From Phytoseiulus persimilis (lineage: Eukaryota > Arthropoda > Arachnida > Mesostigmata > Phytoseiidae): a stretch of 64,000 bases of DNA. Below are positions 24,284 to 38,400 of the stretch, piece after piece. The first letter of the stretch is position 1. Each line of letters starts with the position of its first letter. Below the pieces are notes generated by a model. That model had not been told where the DNA came from and made no database searches. It saw only the letters and a program-made list of their open reading frames with translations. Made by a program: the position numbers and the translations under genes. Where the stretch lies: positions 11,780,001-11,844,000 of the forward strand of contig CM075102.1 of assembly GCA_037576195.1 (NCBI GenBank), given 5' to 3'.

Positions 24284-27200
24284 GGGCTAGTCGGGCCGTC
24301 GACCGATCGATGGAACGCCAAGAGTCTGCCGCCGGACTTGTCCAGCCCCGAGAGATGACTGAGGTCGGAAGCTGATCCGACACGAAAGGCCGACGCAACA
24401 AAGTTACGAGGGCGTACGTTAGAGGATTCCCGACGGGCAGATGTATTCAATCCGCTCCCGCAACGGGGCAAACGCTGTCTTAGTTGTGGGAAGTGAATCG
24501 AACCCCGTACCCGATCATTAGACTCCCCAGAACTTGAGAGATTTCGGTGACCCCGTCCAGATCTGAGGCTCGACGTTAGAACGGTCTTCGGGAGGAAGGA
24601 TTCTCGGGTCTCCAAGTCCATATCAATACTCCGTCGAGCCAACTGGATCATGGACTTCCGATCCGAACCAATCCAGAATTTGCAATCAGAAAGACTTGCG
24701 GACGATTCATTCCTACAAGCGAGCAATGAGGGGAGCAAGGGACCGAATCATCCCATTACATAAAGGGACCACGTCGGTGGCGCTACTGCACTTGAGAGAG
24801 CAAGCGAGTCCAAACGGAAACTTACTTCGATTACCTCTCTTCGATTGCTTGCCAGCGAGTTTTCGGAGCTACGTCGCTTGTGATTATCTGGCGGAAAGTC
24901 GACCGTTGCAGGGGAAACCTCACCGAGTCTCGGGCCGAAGGTCCAAATCCCGAAGAAGGCGAAGGGGGACCCGGAGGGACGGGACTTCTCCCGGGCGGAA
25001 GTCTGATCGATTTGTGAACATCGTGGCCTCAAACAGATGCGCACAGGAGAAGAGCGAATGCGAAAAGAAAAGTCACGAACTATGAGCAGGGAAGCACCCT
25101 CGAGTCATGCCCTTTGTTCAACGAAGTTCTTCGACGGAACGGCCATGAATTGAGCGAGGCGGACGCATCTCGAGCTCGAACCGCTCTCTGACAGACAGAG
25201 GACGTTTTTCGACTTCGACGATGCTATTCAGCTGTTTCAACCGGAACGGCTTCTTATCCGTGCATTGATAGGAGGCAGCATCGATACTTTTTGCAAAAAT
25301 GCTGTAACCATGCACTCAGCCAATCAGCTGGAGTGTGTCGGAACTCGATCGAGTTTCGACACGACAAAAACTTCCTCAACGGATAAGGAATTCCTCGCGT
25401 CGGATCGCCGTCGCCGTGATTCCAAGTCCCGAGGACCTCGAAGAGTGCGTTCGCTCCGACGGTTCGCCCGTGGCTTCGATTCATCCTTAACCGGTATACG
25501 AGAGCGCTCAATCGCGGCTCAAGCCAGATTTTTCGAGTGCGTTTCGGCATCTGCCGATGGGATCCGAGAAGAGATAATGCGGGTCCAACTCATTCAGACT
25601 GATACGTGAGCGCGGTTCGGGGATTCCGGGAGTCCTCGGAGGGATTCCGCTTGAATTCGACGGATGGAAAACTGACTCAGGTTCTCGTGCTACAGAGAGT
25701 TCGAGTTTGCCGGAGTTCACCCGGTCCCGGGGTTCAATAACTTTTTTTCTGATTCGCGCTCGTCCCTTCCACCTTTCGTCTAGGAAACGTCCCGTTCTCG
25801 CAGAGTTTTCCTTCCTGGATCGTGTGCGACTCGGTATCCCAGTTCCCTTTTCCTCCCATTTTCTCTCAAGCTAGGACCTCAGCAGCGGTTCCGGCACCGC
25901 CGGTTCGCGGTTTATGTTGACCGCCAGACCGCGCAACGCCAGTCGCCCCCCCAATCCTGCCTCTGTCGAGTCAGAACTAGAGTAGATGAGGGTACTGCTG
26001 TCAAAAACTCTCCGATCGAGAACGACGTGAACCTCGAGCCTTCCAGAAACAGAAGATTTCCGACCGATCGGACCCGTCGAGTACTTCGAGTAACCTTTTT
26101 CTTTGGGCCAGCAGACACAATCGAGGACGAAGGGGAGACACAGCAACGCTGAAGATAAGCTGCACAAAACAGAAGGAGCTCGGTCGGACGAATGCGAAAG
26201 ACAGATTCTCTGAGCGGTCCCGGAACGTCGCAGGACCTCAACACAAGGAGCTGCCGACCGTGTGACGTCACGTCAAGGTCGCCAGACAGACACGCGCTCC
26301 CACTCCGCCAGACAGACACCAAAGCGAAGGCCGATGAACTCGGCGGTGGGTCTGCTGCCGCTGCTCTGTTATTCGGACGGCTGTTCGACCTTCCCCCAGT
26401 CTGTGTGCCGTTGTCCTCCCTCACAGAGTCTCTCGAGGAACGTGAGTCCTCTCGAGTGCCACTCTTTGTGCTCTTGAGAGGAGCAGAGTGGAGAACCGAA
26501 GAAAAAGGAGCTCCTTTAGACAATAGCGCAGCGACACAGTTGAATAACCCAGCAGAAATCTCCCGACTCAGAGTAGCTCGTGTCGGTCTCACCGCTGTTA
26601 TCCACTCCAGCATGTGGGGAGTTCGTGAGGTTGGCTTCGGCGTCGCGATCTGTCAGCATATTTTGGAGGTGACGCTACGACGCTCTCGAACCGGCCCGGT
26701 TTCTCTTGACAGCGATCTCCCGACTCGCTCCGACCTCGGCTGGCATCGCTCTTGGCCCGACAGCCCGGGTTGCCTGCTCCGCCCTGTTCTCGGAGTCGGT
26801 CAACACCGTTGCTCGAACGGATGAAATGACCGTAGAGGCGGGAGCAACACTCGTTACGGGAGTATTCCCGCGGAATGACCCGACGTTCCCACTGCGCTCC
26901 CAACCAACTTCCGGCAAAATTGCCAAACGCTTCTCTTAGAGGCTCGCTGCCTGCGTCGCTTCGAGAAAACGAGAATCGCCCGATTAGGAGCCGATGCTGC
27001 TCGTGAGTCGCGAGTTTTCGGAAGTTCACACCAAACCAACTCGAGTGCCACAACGCGATCGAAACGGCGATTTCAGGTCAAGCAACCTGGGGTCGAGCAC
27101 CGACTCGGCGAACATCGTGAGCCACGTATGACCCCACCACCGTATCGGATACCGCGACAAATAATGAAAACCCCCTTCGCTCGATAGAGTTCAGAGCGCT

Positions 27201-30200
27201 TGAAGGCTTCATTAGAAGATGTTCGAGTGGGACATCAATCCATGGAGTCCGCTCCTGAACTTTGAGACTTTGCGTTGCCATGAATCCCATGAAAAATTGA
27301 CTTGAAAACCGGCTGCTACCGACCAACGCAGCTTCGGTCCTGCTCTCGCCGAAGGATTATTCCGAGAAACGATTTTTCAACATGCATGTAAATTCATGGC
27401 CTCAGAAATCAGCCAAGCCGTCCTCGAGACGGGCCCATCCAGACACCGACGGTTATCGGCTGAAAAGCTTCCAGATTATACGGAGGCAGGATACGAATTT
27501 GACAGAAACGCGGGACCGAAGTGGCTGGCTGGCAGGCAGGAGCATCCAGACGGCGAGTTGGATCCGTCGCACTGCTGGATCGGCTAGACTGTCGTGTGCG
27601 GAGAGAAGAGAAACAAATATCTGTCTAGACGCTCAGAGGCCAATGGACTGGCCAGACGGCGGATTAGTTCAGTCCTCTAGTTCTAGTCTGGTGCGCAACG
27701 GCCGTCTGCCCAGTTTGCCAACCTGTCTTCCAGCGCTGCAGGCAGACTCGCGGAAGGCTGGACGCTATGAATAAATTACCCGTCGGAGACCTTTGCGAAC
27801 GAACTGATGTTGTTTGCCCGCGCGGCGGAATGCTAGTGCAAAGCTCCCGACCCATCGCGGTGGAACTCTTTTCACCGAACACCACTAACCGATACTAGAA
27901 CCGGTGTCGGAGAGCAGAAACGCCGCCGTACTGCTCGAAACAAACGATCGAGTTTTTCTCTTCCTCCAACTCGACGAAGAGCGATGACGGCCGAGGAAGC
28001 GACCGTTGGGCCGCGAGCTTGCGCGGTCAGCGACCCCATTCTTAATTGGGATTTTCTGACGCATTTCGCGCGTGCTCGACATTGAAAAGGACGCGTGTCA
28101 GGTGATTGCCCCGAAAAACCCACTGGCTGCGGTTGACGACCAACTCTTGTACTTTCTAGTTGAAACGGTCTGATCGAAGCCTCGGAAGGTGTCCATCGCG
28201 CGGCCGGCGCGATGGAAACCGTCAAGCAAGGTGCGTGTAGCGCTTTTCCCGGGAAGAACCCATGCCCTTCGGTAACGTTTGCGCATGGCCAAATCATGGC
28301 GCATGGCAGGCTAGAACTGTGGACTCATTGAGGCTAACAAGCCGAACAATTATGACTAGAGAGCGCAACAGAGGAGCATCGGATAGATGGAGACAGGCTG
28401 GCATCAGGACGGACCCGATCGCCAGATGAGCACCATTCGAATGGATCAACGAACCACCCGGGCAAGTACTCGTTGGCGGCAGGGACACAAACCGACGAAT
28501 AGTCACGCTGCTTCGTGGCAGTTGTGGAATAACGTTCCGAGTCGTCAACAGGACGATACAGGGTCAGGTGGCAAAACAACCTTCGTCGATGAAAACATTC
28601 CCCGACAGGTGGAGTATTCTTCTCTGTCCGCTCTCGCGGTCAATCAGCTATCTCAGTTTGGGTCACTAGAGTTCCCAGAACGTCGCTTCGCTTCGCCCCC
28701 GATTGTCAGAGCCGGGGCGTCTTTCGACAGCCTGTCCCGTCATCAGGGCTCGTGGAACTCGCACTCCCCGGTCGCCTCCGTTGGCACTCCGAGCGAGTTT
28801 CCAGCTCGAGCCGAAACGGCCGTCACGTAGAGAACGTCTCCGCTTGAAGGTTGCGTTGAAACTCCATCAACTGGTTTCTACAAATTACCGATAACGGGTC
28901 GACAGCCCCAGTTGCTTTTTGTCGTTGGCACGGGGCCGACTAGCGCTGACTAACAGCGGCAGAACAACGCGGCTCCACCAGCGCCGTGGTAAGCAAACGA
29001 GCAACCGAGGCTGGTCTTCAATACAAGCAGCCAAGCAGAACCGCAGAGGCGTCGATTGTTGCCAAACGTTGCTACAAGGCTGTCAATTGAGCCATCCCAG
29101 AGCGAGACTTGCTTGCTTAGCTGTGAGAAGACCGAGCGACGTTGACGAACACGCATAAAGCGTAGAAGACGACAAGTGCGACACAAGGATCCAGCGTCAA
29201 TGCTGCAAAGCCTCCTATCCAGGCAGACAATCGGCCAGACCGCCTGGGAGCCACACAACATGGCTAGCTAGTCGCGGAACAGAACTGGTTCTTTCTCATT
29301 TTTCTGCTGCCAGCTTGTTCTGTCTTTCGGCTTCTTCGTCCGTCCGTCTGTTTGTTCGTTGCTTGTTGCTGGCTGGCTGGCTCGGTGTATCGTTCGCTTC
29401 GTGTGTCCTTCGTCGGCGCCGCGGAGACGCCGCACGTATTCCGCAAGCGACTGGGTCATCCAACGAGCCAACCTGGCCATACGAGAATCCAGCCAGCCGA
29501 TGTAAATTCCACATCTACCGACACCGTCAGGGCGGGAATTAAGCGGCAAATCATATCCCACTCTGCGACCTACAGAGACCTGCTCGAGGTTGAACGGGGG
29601 AGCTCCGGGCGACAGAGATCTGCATCTTGCTCCGTCGCGTCTCCTCCTATTGAGCTCCCCGGGTTGGGGGGCGACAGATGTCGTTCCTCTACTCGAGTAG
29701 GCCAGCTCGTTGTTTCAGCACGTCGTCCGCTGGCGGAGAACAGACTATGCGGAGAGCTGAAGGCCTGACAGGACAAAAACTTCTGTCGAGGACGGCATTC
29801 GGGCCCCCACGTTGGCCGCGGGCAATGCCTCCGCCTAAACAAGTTTGCGTTTTAGGGGGAGGGGGGCGGCCGAGCGGCGACAGGCGTTTGTTCCCCCCTG
29901 GAACTCATGAGGGCGGCGAACTCAGCCACTTCAGCCTCGACTCACGAAACGCCGGATCGATCTCTACAAACAATGCATTATCGCCGCATGCCACACCAGA
30001 ACACGATGAGACAAAGTTGTTGTGCTTTCGTGTGTTTCATGAGGAATATTTACCGTCTGCTCGTCGACTTCGGCTATCCCCTCATCCAAACCGAAAGCAG
30101 ACAAGCTCAGCGGGACGGAATGTGCTGAAGGACGCGACTTCTGGCGACGCTCCTCGAGTGTCGGACTGGGAATAGTATCGATCACGATGCACCCTCGAGT

Positions 30201-32318
30201 CAGAGTCCCCAACCCGATCCGGATCGGAATTCAAAAGGCTCATGGAAGGAGCTTCCGACGGGAGCATCGGAAGCTAATACGCTCGGCATAGCCGGCTCAT
30301 CCGTCGAATGGGAACGAGGAGCCATCACACTTGGATGTCAACGACGGTCGAATCGGAACGCGTACCTAATGGAAGCCACGGATGATTCCTAGGCTCGCGG
30401 TTACTCGCAGACACAACAATGTCTCGCTAGCCGCGACTGCCTCGAGTCTGCTCCTCCTATTACTCGACCAGCCACTACAGACAGTTGTCACCTGCCGAGA
30501 AAACGAGCGAACAGCTCGCCCCGGAATCACCCGCGGGATACCATTTTCCCGATCCGAAAGGCAAAGTGCTAGACACCAAGCCGTTGCACACCTCGTCTCT
30601 CCATTAGTAGGATCAAAGGAAATCGAGCTTCATTTCGCACGGGACTCCGTCGATCGGATTGTGGTTCCTCGCCTGTGGAATCGGAACTGCGCGCAAGGCG
30701 AATACGACCGTGTTGCCGCGAACGTGCAGACTCCCGATTCAGTGAGCGCCTAGGATTTCGCTCTGTGGCGTTAACCCAATTATGACGAGTTGTGTTCCCT
30801 GAGCATTTTGTGGACGTGCGTGCTCCCTCTCTCTCTATTTACAGTCACAATCAGGAGTCGTCAACGTCGACGTCAGCTGAGCTAAAAGGCTTAAGCACGT
30901 CACAAGCTGCGGATATTACATTTCACTGCTCGTAGCCACTCGTAAAGGTTCCTGGAGATTCCGCGGCGGTTGCATGCTTCGACCGCGGGGAATTCGACCT
31001 TCAGGATCCTCATGGGGCTTTCCGGAATTTCCGCGTCCAGCGGACTGTACGAGAATCGAGTCCTTGATGCCTCAAAGTGGACACCTGTGAACTTCAGCTC
31101 CGCTCCTGCCTTTCTAAGCATTCGTTTCCACAGAAAATAATCCGAGCTATGGATATCGTGTACCCGCCTTGGTATCGAAGCGAGGTTCTCCCGTCAGCAG
31201 AGCCGGCAGTAAAGCCAACGAGATGAGTATCGCCAGGGAAAGTGACTTGCGGGAAGCCGGCAGTATTGTTATCGATCCGTGGAACACAGTCCGCGCCAGC
31301 GTCTAGACGTCTTTGCTCGCCAACAAGAAGTTACTCAACTTCCACGCGACAATCGGCTCCTCGATAAGTTGACGTCGTACGTTTCTAACGTTGCTTTACG
31401 GCCACTTTGTTCGTCCACACCATTGTCTGGACACGACCGACGAGTTTTAGCAATACACTATTTGCATAGGGGCTGGCTCTCTTTTCGTTGGCGGCTGGCC
31501 TACGCGAGCCTTGCCGATGTTGTGTCTGCCCGATGGCATTCAATGCCGTCGTCCGCCGACTCTGTCTGGCTTCGAATCGAGAGGAAAATAACTAGCGTCG
31601 GGACTCCTTGAATTCGTGGCAGCGCTCGAGAGCGGGATCGTCGTCTTGTCGGGAAACGGGAGGAAGCGATCACGTAAGCCAGTCAATGCGAGAGGAGCGA
31701 ACTCGTTTCGCAGTTACGCGGCATGTGACGATCGATGTTTCGTCTCGAAACACAGCGGTGCTCGAACTTGGCAAATATCCGCGAAAGTAGGAGTTGGGGC
31801 TGCTCCCTCGCAACCATAGTTGTAACTCATAGTGACGGCATGGTTCGATGCCCACAGTCGGGAAAATATTTTATCCGGCTGTCCAAAGGACTCGATTTCA
31901 ATGAAATGCAATAAGGACGGAACCAAACAAAGAAGGCCTAAACGGACACAGCCAGTTAAAATAACCTTACAGACAAAATAAACAACAATGCTGCATCTCT
32001 CCACCCATGACAGGAGCCCATCCGCGGAGCATGAAGCCCCCCAGCGACAACGGAGGGAGGGCTCGGGTCGCTTGAACATCGCATTGAATATCTGGAATAT
32101 TCCGTTCCGCCCGATGAAGAAGGTCTCGACTCGAGATGAATGCACGCTAGCGGGGAGTGACGGTGAAGCTGTCTCGTCGTACGCGCATCGACTTATGTGC
32201 ATGTCTGTCTGCCAGAGTGGGTTCGGGTGCACTCCCGCAGCCACGGGGACGAAAAAAACGGCGCTCCCCGAACCGCCCTCTTCCGGAGACGGCGTCTCCC
32301 TACTGTCGAGCATCCTAC

Positions 32319-32557
32319 CTGCTCCTCCGGATATCGAGCGGCTTCGTCCGAAATTTCTTGAGTTCTGCCCCGGGCGTCCCTCGTGAAGCTGGATTCATGG
32401 CGCCGATCCATTCAGAGGAGCTCTGGCCTGATACCGGAGTTGGAGCATCATCCGGTTCCGGAAAGAGCATTCTCGTCTGATCACGAGCGAAGTTGAACAT
32501 TTGTGTTCCGAATGCCGACACGATTTCAGGTCCTTCCATGAAGCCCATTTCAGTCTC
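32319..32557 (-). CDS. Candidate exon of an unrecognised protein
   Basis: An open stretch of 79 codons begins after TTACGCACAG in phase 0 (ETEMGFMEGPEIVSAFGTQM onward) and ends at GTAGGA in phase 2. It has a mixed, globular-looking composition (NFARDQTRMLFPEPDDAPTP). No partner exon could be fixed on either side and no family was recognised. It could be chance. Confidence 0.3.
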
Positions 32558-34215
32558 CTGTGCGTAAGAACTTGGCTCTCGGCGAAATTATCCTCACAAT
32601 CAGTTCCTCCGACTACAGTTCCCAGCACGTGGAGCAATCGGTTCCCGGTTCATGGCTCCTGGTTCAGAATCACGTTTTCCAATACAGGATTCGCGAAACG
32701 GAAATGATTTCGAGTTGAGTGGATGGGCACGGTGGATGTATCGACGAGTCGACACTGAGCAGAGGATTATCAATTAGCACTGTCATCCTCCATCGATGGC
32801 CTCTGGAAGTTTCTGATGACGACTTCGTGTCGAAGTCAGGGTTGATTGTTAGCAACAAACTATCAAAGTCAAATCAAAGTCGCCACCTATACACAGTTTC
32901 GGTGGAGCAGATGGAAAAGGGGAGAAACGCTCCACTGGGAGCTGTCATTCCAGATTTGGACTTATCTCAACTATGGCAGCACGTGGCCATTATTATTTTT
33001 TTTCTCTCCTTCCGGGACTTGCACGGCTGGGGGCGAGCTCGTGGATGCGGCGGCTTCTTCTTGCATCGAAGACTCGCTCAGGCGGCGCTCGATCCTGATA
33101 TTTCCGCCGTGAGCCGATTGACCACTTGTGAACATTCTGAGCCGGTGAGTTCAACAGCGGCCTCGAGCTCAGCCTTCCCAGCCGGGGTGCGAAGCCGTGT
33201 TGCAGAACTCCTCAATCAGCCGGCTCGAGTTCGGCAACGGCCAAGTTCATCTCGCAGCTCTCGGAAAAGCCCCCGGAAATCCTCCATCGATAGGTGGCGT
33301 GTGTTCGAGCGCTATCGTCTGGTTCCTCCCGGACACGGCACTGGGCGGACGATAAATTGGGAATGGCCAGACAGAATGGGATGTTACTCGCGAATCGCAG
33401 TTTTCTGACCGCATAACGACGTTCGTCGGACTCGCTCCAGCCGTTTGAGGCAACGACTGGAATGAATCATGTCGGAAAGAATTAGTTCGCCGAGCTGCCG
33501 GCTGGCTGTTCACAAGCTCGAAGTTTTACGGCCGTCTTGGAACGCGGGGCCGTTCGGAGGTGGCTGTTCTGGGGGAAGCGATCATCGTTGCGGCGAAGAA
33601 GCTCCGCGTAGAAGAAGAGGCAGGCGAGCCAAGTCGCTCTGCCAATGGATTCCATCATTCAAGCAAAGCACGGCGAGCTCGCTGCCAAGATTACCCTGCG
33701 CGCGATGACGACTTTTCTGAATGACGGCGGCTCGCTGGGTTTGTTTCGTGGATGGTTCGCTCCAGTTGGCGGTGGCGTTAGCGACGTTGGGCGTGAGGAC
33801 CGTTGTCAATGACTCTTTCTCTCGTGTCTGTCTAGCTGGTTTGCTCCGACCGTCTGGCTGCCCGTCCCTCCGTCTGGGCTGCCGGTTGATTCTTTCGACT
33901 GCGCATTCGTTCGTCAGCCGCGGCCGCCGCTATGTCAGACTAGACTACGAAAGCCATCAAGTAGTGTCGACGATGGCTAACCCGCCGCGCTCAGCGGCCG
34001 CGTCGAGCGAGCCAGACTGTTATGTCTACTGCTGCTGCCGCCGCCGCCGTTCTGGGAGATCTTTCTTTTTGTCCACGTCGCTTTTAGTGCTCGAAGGTCT
34101 TGTTGCAGATCCCCGTGGAAGCGAGACTCGTGGAATTACATCATCAGGCTCACAGCTGGCAATTCGTACTCTGCCCTTAGATTTTGACGAGACGCCAGTA
34201 ATGGGCGATATGAGT

Positions 34216-34839
34216 CTAAAATATTTCGACGATCTCCTGGGAGAGCTTCCATGAGACAGACAGGTCCGCTCGGGGTACAAAGAGCTGAAACAGGAGACTC
34301 TGGTGGGAGAATAAGCGAAGTGGGTTCCTTTGAGCGAGGAGGAACGATTATGGTTCCTCTCCGACCAACGCACGGAGGGACTTCGGCAGAGCTTCATGGG
34401 TCAGCGGAGCCGTGACCCAAAGACTCGAGTCAGATCAATAGTCGATCCCGTCCTGCAGTCCGGACTGCAGGGCTTGCTCACCGAAGTTGAGCTCGGGTCG
34501 AGTCAGTCGTCTCACTCGAGCGGACAGCAAGCCGAGTAACAGGCGAACTTTCATTCTTTCTAGCGAGCAGAACCTCGTTAGTGAGAGGGTTTCAGTGGCA
34601 AACTCGGAACCGATTTTTGCCGACTTCGAATATCTGGAACACAACTATAGAACTCACGTCTTGCTCCTTCGTTACTTCGTCGCCTGAGGACGCCCTGCTT
34701 TGCTGCCCGACAGCGCGATGGATCGGTTTCGTTCCATTTTGTGCTGCCTTCGAAAACCTCCAACTATCCGGCATGCTCTGTAGCTTTTCGTCTGATACCC
34801 CCGTCGGCGTGGGCAGAAATGTCGGATCATTCACGTCAC
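34216..34839 (-). CDS. Candidate terminal exon pair; exons 34658-34839 and 34216-34284
   Basis: The first exon follows CATATTCAG in phase 1, reads DVNDPTFLPTPTGVSDEKLQ and ends EVTKEQD at a strong GTGAGT. The second follows CTGTTTCAG in phase 0 and ends LSQEIVEIF then TAG. Phases agree. Against it, the + strand at 34111-34254 also shows a good acceptor (TCTTGTTGCAG) and an open frame ending SLKYFDDLLGELP with its own stop. The two readings overlap, so at most one is likely right. Confidence 0.3.
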
Positions 34840-34917
34840 CTGAATATGGTCTATTCCAATCTTGGTTCCACGATTGTTGGGATGGCTCGATCTGGGAGTA
34901 TTAGGATACGTCGCCAG

Positions 34918-35416
34918 GTGGTCGCCTGAAGCACCAGAAAACATAAATCTCGAGATTCCGATCCACCATGGGTTCATTCGAGATTTGTTTTCCACCAGAG
35001 GACGGAGCTCAGATCGGGCCAGCTCGATTGGACCCTCCAACTCATCGAGCTCCGGACAAGCTGAGGAGCTCGTTGTTCATATCGAAGTTCGCAGTCGACG
35101 TGTGAGCCACTCCTCACCAAGACTCAGGACTCGAGACGATGGACTCGGAAGGAACAGACGCTAAACTGCGAACTACCCACCGTCTAAAGTCTCCAGGCAA
35201 TAGGGAAAGCGGGGATCGCGGGCACGCGGGATCCGAAACCAGACTTCCGATACCATGAATCTTGAATCGGAATTCGAAGTTCATGGTGGGAATGGGTTCA
35301 ATCGAAGCCGGACCGGAGAAGCCAACGCTTGTATTCCTTTCGTGTGCAATGAAGTCTCTAAGCGGCGGAACGAGGATTGGCAAAGTTATCGAGATCGTCG
35401 GAGAGATCTAGACTGA
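34918..35416 (+). CDS. Candidate terminal exon pair; exons 34918-35101 and 35204-35416
   Basis: Exon 1 (WSPEAPENINLEIPIHHGF onward, Ser-rich middle, ending HIEVRSRR) stops at GTGAGC in phase 0. Exon 2, after AATAG, is open in phase 0 for 70 codons (MNLESEFEVHGGNGFNRSR in the middle, NEDWQSYRDRRRDLD at the end) and stops at TGA 35414-35416. No family is recognised. Open frames also exist on the opposite strand here, so strand choice rests on the splice fit alone. Confidence 0.32.
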
Positions 35417-38400
35417 CTCAAACGAGGGTGGAGTTCGCCAGGAGCATCGTGTGGACGCAGTGAATTGCATGCCATCAACCAGAACACAAAATCAAGTAGA
35501 TAGGGTCGGTGGTATGCCTCCGGGAGGTTGGCCCTGAACCATATGGTTTGTAATGGTCTGTGGTTTCTAATGTACTTTTCAGGATTCCGGAGTCGAACCA
35601 TAAACGAGGATAACCCCACAAACATTCAGCTTCGTGGCAACCGCTCAAGAGTTAGCTGATCCCCCCAATTCTTGAATGAACGCAGGGGCAGTCGGTATCT
35701 GTCAAGTTCGGCGAATCGGCGAAGCCCGATGCTCCGATCGAGTGACTCTGGATTTCCCGCAGTCTGCCCATAGGAACTCAGCTCGAGAGTCTCATTGAGA
35801 CTCTGAAGAAGGCCGAGAGCAGCCGCTGGAAAGTCTCAAGCCGTCGGAACGCTCTACCTGAGGCGGACGTGTCCGTCGTGCAAGCGTGATGTGTCATGCC
35901 AAGGAAACCTCCGGGCAGATATCAGTGGATATGCGAGGGATGGTTTGAAAGAACTCGTTCGAAACTTCTTCGACGCCAGCAAACAACTCACAGCATAGGA
36001 AGTCTGTTGAGTCAGGAAACGAAACAAAACTGAATCGATGTCGCATGAGATCTCTTCCGCTAACGTCATCAGAAAATATGACACTTTTGTGACCCGTCCT
36101 GTATTATGGTAGATAAGTACAACCGCCAGACCCATGGGAGCTGTGCTCCCGAACGGCAGCCGCTCCAGAGATGCTGCTCGTTGCGTAGCTCCAGGGCCTT
36201 CGGCGAACTTGTCCTCATTCGAAAAACGCTCTCACGCAGCTTCGGCCATGTACTCCTCCTCTTCCAACGAGAACCCATCGCTTCGCTGTAGACAAACAAC
36301 AAAGAGGCTGATTTCGGGGTGTAGCGCTCTCGGCTGGCGCAATCGTTGTTCACGCAACGATCACGCGACAAGTTGGAAGCAAACGAGGGCTAGGCAAAGC
36401 GACTGACTGACGAGCTGGTAGAATGAGTAACGGGTAGACAGACGGTCGACTGATTCACAGTCTGGGAATCCTGTCGGGCCGCGCTGCATTGGCAAACGCT
36501 TTCGGCTGTTGAAGTAGTCAAACAGTTGGTCGAGGAGCTGTGCTCGTTGTTGTTTTTCCTCGATCGCTTCGTTCATCAGCGGCTCGCGCAGATGCAAGAG
36601 CAGCAGACATGACCGAGTCAATGTTTCTATGGGCCGCTCTTCGCTTGGCATACGTCAATCATAATGTTTGTGCAGATACTGAAAAATTTATTGTGTGGTG
36701 GTGGTCACGGTGGTTGGCGTTGCCACCATCGACTCTGGGATAACGGCAGCGGTCGTGCGTTCCCGCATATTCAAATAGGTCGCCCGCGTTAGAAGCTTCG
36801 CATTTTTGCTTACGCTTGCCCGGGGCGACCGCACCAGCACGGTTACTAATAGCAGAGATCATAACTCAACTCGACGAATGATGTCGGCAGCCGCCTCGTT
36901 TTTGAACTCGATGCACATACGTGTCGATCAGATCTTCCCTGTTCGTGGCGCTGCCGTCCGCTCAGACGGGAGAAAGTCTTCCGTCCGCGGAGCAGAGAGA
37001 GCGTATCTGAATTTTGAGACGCAAAACTAAATTCGAAAGTTGATTACCTCGATTAGCGCCTCCCGGAACCTGTCGAGACAGGTTCTCGGGAAAATTTTCC
37101 CAAACCAGCACCTGCGCTCTGCAAACTCATATTCCTCGAGCACGCTGCTCGAGCGCGACCCTGTCTCATATTCCAGGACGCATGAATAAGTTATGATTTT
37201 TTTTCTCGACTTCTTAGCCAAACGCGAATCGAGTGTGACGGCGTCTTGCTTCCATTAAAGTTTAATTCTTCTCTGGGTTCTGTCACTCATGCAAACAAGA
37301 TTCACATGCTCAGTTCAAGTGCAACGAGCGTTGCGTCGCCTTCAATTGCGCGATGTGTAATTATTCTTGAGAGTTTCATGAGTCCGACGTCGTCTGCGCT
37401 CCGTGAGGACTTCTCTTTGGTGCGCACCTTCACGCTGCAAGGCACTTTCATGTATTGTCTTGTTCGAAAAGAGTTCGAGACAGGCCGAGGCATCCGAATT
37501 CGATTCGCTCTCGAAGTCATCCGCGTGTTATGCACACGGCTGAATTTCGGATGCTCCGGCGTAGGCTCTCAAAATAGTCTCAAATCTGCTCCGTTCTACA
37601 GTCATTCGCTTTCGGCGTTCCAGAAGCGAAAGCTCAGGGACAACTCCGGCTCCACAGAGGGTCGGAACGGGGCTCAGGCACGACCAGCTCAGCTGAACGG
37701 AATCTCTCGACGAACGAGGGCTGGAGTCGAGGATTCATGCAACGAACGCGTTTCCTACTCACACCATCGATCGCGAGCGCATCGATCGCGAGATCGTGGC
37801 GCGTGCCGACTTCCTCACTCCGAGGTTCCGAACAAGCCGCATGCGGCAATCGGGTAGCCTGTCGAGCGTCGGGAGAACCATCCTTTGAGCAGCCGGTCGA
37901 CTGCGCTAGCAGTTTATGCTGCTTTCCGGAACGTAGGAAGCATGGCAGCACCGTCATGGCATTGGATATCGCATCAAAACGTGGGACTTCATGACCGACC
38001 GGCCGACCGAACGCTGTGGCAGCGAACCTCCTACAGTTCTATCCGATTCCTCGCAAACATCGTCTCGTTACCTTGATTAGCGAGAGGAGCGGGACGGTAG
38101 CTTCTGTTTGAAGACTCATTCCGAGGCTTCTGTGGAGGAGCTTCACCCATTGAGCTTCCTCACGAGCTTTGTCTGATTGGTTTGCGACTCCTTGGAACTC
38201 AGCAACGAAAATATTTGCGGAGCTGAGGAGCGCCGCAGATCCCGGTCATTGCCGTTGGGGTCTGTGTGGCAGCCACAGGAGTCGATCAGATTCGTTGACC
38301 GAAACGAAATGTGAGAAAATTCGCGCGTCTTGGTTTCATTAAACCCCGAGAATGTACCTTGAATTAGATTTCCGAGAACGGTTAACCAACAATGGTGGAA

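Larger units (their letters stand above)
19474..32318. other. Long GC-rich tract full of short tetranucleotide runs, no supported gene
   Basis: Open frames of 100-233 codons occur on both strands (for example near 25.9-26.8 and 29.7-30.2 kb), but they overlap each other and are rich in R/S/P as expected from GC-rich, TCG/CGA-rich DNA. I found no splice-supported chain. The tract is crowded with CAGA, GACC, GTCA and GGCA type words, strongest between 20.8 and 24.3 kb. It may hold 5' exons or a large first intron of the 18.6-19.5 kb gene; that is inference. Confidence 0.45.

Noticed and set aside
25912-26824. Long overlapping frames on both strands (233 codons on -, 210 codons on +)
   Set aside because: They overlap each other, are dominated by R/S/P/L as expected for GC-rich TCG/CGA-rich DNA, and have no splice partners or motifs.
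37246-37857. 203-codon + strand frame
   Set aside because: The length is notable, but the translation changes character along its length and ends in a basic chance-like tail, with no domain or start context.
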